Assembly (NCBI GenBank): GCA_047601665.1
Contig: JASGIT010000001.1
Span: 3,782,001 to 3,846,000 of the forward strand
DNA from: JASGIT01 sp047601665
Lineage (GTDB): Bacteria; Pseudomonadota; Gammaproteobacteria; Burkholderiales; Burkholderiaceae_C
Reading direction: 5' to 3'
DNA: 64,000 nt
This document shows, one piece after another, positions 61,855 through 64,000 of the stretch. The notes below the pieces were generated by a model. It was not told the DNA's origin. It searched no databases and was given only the letters and a program-made list of their open reading frames with translations. Made by a program: the position numbers and the translations under genes. Every line of letters begins with the position of its first letter. Positions within the stretch are counted from its first letter, which is position 1.

Positions 61855-63147
61855 TCAGGGGATCTTGTCGCTGATCTTGTACTTGGTGCCATACGTCTTC
61901 TTGCGCCAGGCCTCGCACTTGGTCATGTAGGAAGACCATTGCACCGGCCCCGGCTTGCCCGTGCCGGCATTCTTGTCCTGGAAGAAGGATTCGCCGCAGA
62001 ACGGATCCTTGACGCTGCCACGTGCCTCTATGCCATGTTCCGCGCGCAACTCGTTCTCGCGTGCCACGGTTTCCTGGTGGCCGCCCTCGCCGCGGGTGGC
62101 ATTGGTGTCTTTAAGCTTGCGCTCGGCCAGCCATGCATGGCCGCAGAGCTCGTGGCCCAGCACCAGCCAGGGGTCTATGTTCAGCGCCTTGCCGCTGACC
62201 GTGGCCGCGCCCCAGAGCTTGTCGCTGTTGGGCGAAGGGGTCGTTATCGTATTGCCCGAGGTGTTGGGCCAGTCCGCATCATTGACCTCGATGTTGAAGC
62301 CGCTGGGAGAGTTCACCATGTCGCACAGGCAGCTGCAGCCGGTATATTCCTTGGCCTTGTCTATCGGAGCCGGCGCCGGCGGGCCTGCGGTGTCGGGCGA
62401 CAGCCAGGGCGGGCAGAAGCCGGCCTTCAGGGCCACGGCGCCGCTGGTGCGGTTCACGCTGACGGCGCCGTCGGAGCAGAGTGTGCGCAGGTAGCCCTCT
62501 ATGGTTACGGCGTTCGACTGCTTGAGCCCCTTTCCCGTTGGGTCGGGAATGGCCTTCTTCGCGTCGGTCACCGTGACCTTGCGCTGCAGTGCTGCAGCGC
62601 CGCTTTGCTGCAGTACATGGGTCAGCTCGTGGGCCAGCAGCCGCCAGCCGGCGGCGGTGCCGGGGTGGAAATACGGCGGGTCGAACACGATGCGCTCACC
62701 TACGGTGAAGGCCTGGGCCTGCACCGATTGCGCTGCCGCCGGATCGACGCGTACGCGCACGCGGCCAAAATCGTGGCCGAAACGCGGCTCGAAGAACTGT
62801 CGTGTGGCGGTGTCGAGCGGCTCCGCCGGGCCCTGCAGCGCCGCTTGGGCGGCCGCTGGTATGGCGTTCATGGCGCCGCCGTCGCCCGAGCGCTGTACGG
62901 TCTGCGGCAGGGGCGTGATGCGCGGCCGCACACCGGTGGATGCCCCGACCACCTGCTGTGCCACGCGTTCCGCCTCCTGCTCGAATGCGTCTTCGGCATC
63001 GCCCACGCGCAGCGTGCGTGTCTGCAGGCCCAGCATCTTCTTGCGCTCGCATGCGGGGCATTGGCTCTTCAGGCCCGGGGCTGCGCTGGCGCCGCAGGCG
63101 CATTTGCGCTGCAGTACTGGCTTGGGGGCGGCGTAGGCGGCGATCAT
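61855..63147 (-). CDS. DUF4157 protein with HELCGH C-terminal domain (candidate effector)
   Basis: 430 residues from ATG 63147, which overlaps the ATPase stop (ATGA). The N-terminus VLQRKCACG...CPACERKK (C16, C18, C30, C33) nearly equals that of the other DUF4157 protein. DUF4157 core follows with EQEAERVAQQV and H173-ELTH-177. The C-terminal half is unrelated to its partner: a Cys cluster (GCSCLCD near 271-275) and LGHELCGHAWLAERK (H332, E333, H337), then a conserved-looking Glu-rich segment. HELCGH is one residue longer than the zincin HExxH, so a metallopeptidase role is likely but unproven. Confidence 0.75.
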   Translation of the reverse strand: MIAAYAAPKPVLQRKCACGASAAPGLKSQCPACERKKMLGLQTRTLRVGDAEDAFEQEAERVAQQVVGASTGVRPRITPLPQTVQRSGDGGAMNAIPAAAQAALQGPAEPLDTATRQFFEPRFGHDFGRVRVRVDPAAAQSVQAQAFTVGERIVFDPPYFHPGTAAGWRLLAHELTHVLQQSGAAALQRKVTVTDAKKAIPDPTGKGLKQSNAVTIEGYLRTLCSDGAVSVNRTSGAVALKAGFCPPWLSPDTAGPPAPAPIDKAKEYTGCSCLCDMVNSPSGFNIEVNDADWPNTSGNTITTPSPNSDKLWGAATVSGKALNIDPWLVLGHELCGHAWLAERKLKDTNATRGEGGHQETVARENELRAEHGIEARGSVKDPFCGESFFQDKNAGTGKPGPVQWSSYMTKCEAWRKKTYGTKYKISDKIP

Positions 63148-64000
63148 GACCAACTCCTCAACTCCGCCTCGGAAAACGCCCGCTCGCGCTTGGCCCCTTC
63201 CATGCGGGCCGCCTGCAGCAGTTGCTGCATGCCAATGTCCGTACCGGCCTCGGCCGCCAGGAAGGCCGCCGCCAGGGCCATGTTGCGGATGCTGCCGCCA
63301 GTGGCGTCCAGCCGAGCCAGGCGCGTGAAGTCCACGTCGGCGGCCAGGGGCGCTGCCTGCGGGAACACGGCGCGCCAGATGCCCTCGCGCTGCGCCTGGT
63401 CGGGGAAGGGAAAGTGCACCGCGAAGCGCAGCCGGCGCTGGAACGCCGGGTCCAGTGCGGCCTTGTGGTTGCTGGTCAGGATGGCCAGGCCGCAGTACGC
63501 CTCCATGCGCTGCAGCAGGTAGCTGACTTCGATGTTGGCGTAGCGGTCGTGGCTGTCCTTGACCTCGGTGCGCTTGCCGAACAGCGCGTCGGCCTCGTCG
63601 AACAGCAGCAGCGCGCCGGCCTGCTCGGCGGCGTCGAATACGCGGCGCAGGTTCTTTTCGGTCTCGCCGATGTACTTGCTGACCACGGCCGACAGGTCCA
63701 CGCGGACGAGGCTCAGGCCCAGCTCGCCGGCCATGACCTCGGCCGCCAGGGTCTTGCCCGTGCCGCTGTCGCCCCAGAACAGCGTGGCCAGGCCCAGGCC
63801 GCGCGCGCCCTGGCCGGCAAAGCCCCAGGTGTGGTGCACCGTCAGCCGGTGGCGCGCATGCGCCACGATCTGGCGCAGCAGTTGCTGCTGGGCGTCGGGC
63901 AGTACCAAGTCGGCCCAGCCGGCACGCGGCTCCATGGCCTGCGTCAGGGTCGGCAGCTCGGCATGGCGGGTGGCTTCTTCGCGTGCGATGCGGTGCAGCG
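63144..64000 (-). CDS. AAA+ ATPase of the eCIS (Afp15-like), partial
   Basis: At least 285 residues; the frame continues past the right edge of the window. Walker A GDSGTGKTLAAEVMAGE, Walker B LLLFDEADALFGKRTEVKDSHDRYAN with the long eCIS-type extension, sensor 1 AILTSN, arginine-finger region DPAFQRRLRFAVHFPFPD, and a C-terminal helical lid. This ATPase is found in nearly all eCIS and is needed for assembly or cargo handling. It precedes the cargo genes here, so it may act with them. ATG at 63935 is internal; the true start lies outside. Confidence 0.92.
   Translation of the reverse strand, partial: LHRIAREEATRHAELPTLTQAMEPRAGWADLVLPDAQQQLLRQIVAHARHRLTVHHTWGFAGQGARGLGLATLFWGDSGTGKTLAAEVMAGELGLSLVRVDLSAVVSKYIGETEKNLRRVFDAAEQAGALLLFDEADALFGKRTEVKDSHDRYANIEVSYLLQRMEAYCGLAILTSNHKAALDPAFQRRLRFAVHFPFPDQAQREGIWRAVFPQAAPLAADVDFTRLARLDATGGSIRNMALAAAFLAAEAGTDIGMQQLLQAARMEGAKRERAFSEAELRSWS

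Larger units (their letters stand above)
44972..64000 (-). other. Extracellular contractile injection system (eCIS, PVC/Afp-like) operon, partial
   Basis: Fourteen genes in one direction with ATGA overlaps or short gaps encode an AAA+ ATPase, CIS tube-cap protein, LysM protein, gp27-like hub, gp5-like spike, PAAR-like tip, gp25 wedge, two baseplate-J-like proteins, a tail-protein-I-like protein and a DUF6519 protein, plus two DUF4157 proteins. That set is diagnostic of eCIS rather than a type VI system (no TssJLM membrane complex, no ClpV) or a phage tail (AAA+ ATPase and DUF4157 cargo). Sheath, tube, tape-measure and cap genes are expected to the right of the window. It would make a free nanosyringe released from the cell. 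Confidence 0.9.

Noticed and set aside
44972..64000. Type VI secretion system or phage tail instead of eCIS
   Set aside because: No TssJ/L/M or ClpV and no capsid or terminase genes here, while the AAA+ ATPase, CIS_tube, DUF6519 and DUF4157 set is typical for eCIS.
1..64000. CRISPR array, riboswitch or diversity-generating retroelement
   Set aside because: No regularly spaced repeats, no recognisable riboswitch core and no reverse transcriptase or template repeat were seen on either strand.

Overview
GC-rich (roughly 65%) chromosomal DNA of a betaproteobacterium, most likely the family Comamonadaceae (Acidovorax/Alicycliphilus/Comamonas type). The support is the iscR-iscS-iscU-iscA-hscB-hscA-fdx cluster followed by dnaQ, the protein-level character of the housekeeping genes, a tRNA-Val(GAC)-like attachment remnant, and a family of short palindromic repeats that I associate with this group. 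No database search was possible; family names come from motifs seen in the translations.

Region 1 (1-24210) is the late half of an integrated podovirus-like prophage. A VapB antitoxin lies at the left edge. Then come terminase small subunit (broken by an amber codon), terminase large subunit, a P22-type portal, scaffold, an N4-gp56-type capsid, small head proteins, a head-tail adaptor and a 772-residue virion protein. A cluster of accessory genes follows, mostly on the minus strand, with one low-GC two-gene cassette. Next is an 8.6-kb PLxRFG-type polyvalent protein gene broken by one extra C. At the right end are a HEPN-like cargo gene and the 3' end of a tRNA gene (the attachment-site copy). 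Integrase, lysis and replication genes are not visible and would lie to the left.

Region 2 (24220-44790) is host backbone. It holds a copper-type cluster on the minus strand (MFS transporter, DUF2946 protein, TonB receptor, YcnI-PCuAC fusion), a YgiD-type dioxygenase, a second MFS exporter, a low-GC DUF1996 lipoprotein beside a decayed nucleotidyltransferase gene, and tyrB-like and uvrB genes facing apart. A DMT transporter, the isc operon, dnaQ and two tRNA-Val(CAC) genes follow.

Region 3 (44972-64000, all minus strand, cut by the right edge) is most of an extracellular contractile injection system (eCIS/PVC/Afp-like) operon. In transcription order: AAA+ ATPase, a DUF4157 protein with a second metal-binding-like motif, two unknown proteins, a DUF4157 protein with a cysteine-hydrolase-like tail, CIS tube-cap protein, LysM protein, separate hub and spike proteins, PAAR-like tip, gp25 wedge, two large baseplate-J-like proteins, a tail-protein-I-like protein, and a giant DUF6519/YCF48-propeller/beta-helix protein. 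Sheath, tube and tape-measure genes would be to the right of the window. The two DUF4157 proteins share an almost identical Cys-rich N-terminus but have unrelated C-terminal domains, which makes them the best cargo/effector candidates.

A 50-60 bp palindromic repeat occurs in at least four places, twice inside reading frames (hscA and the prophage polyvalent gene).
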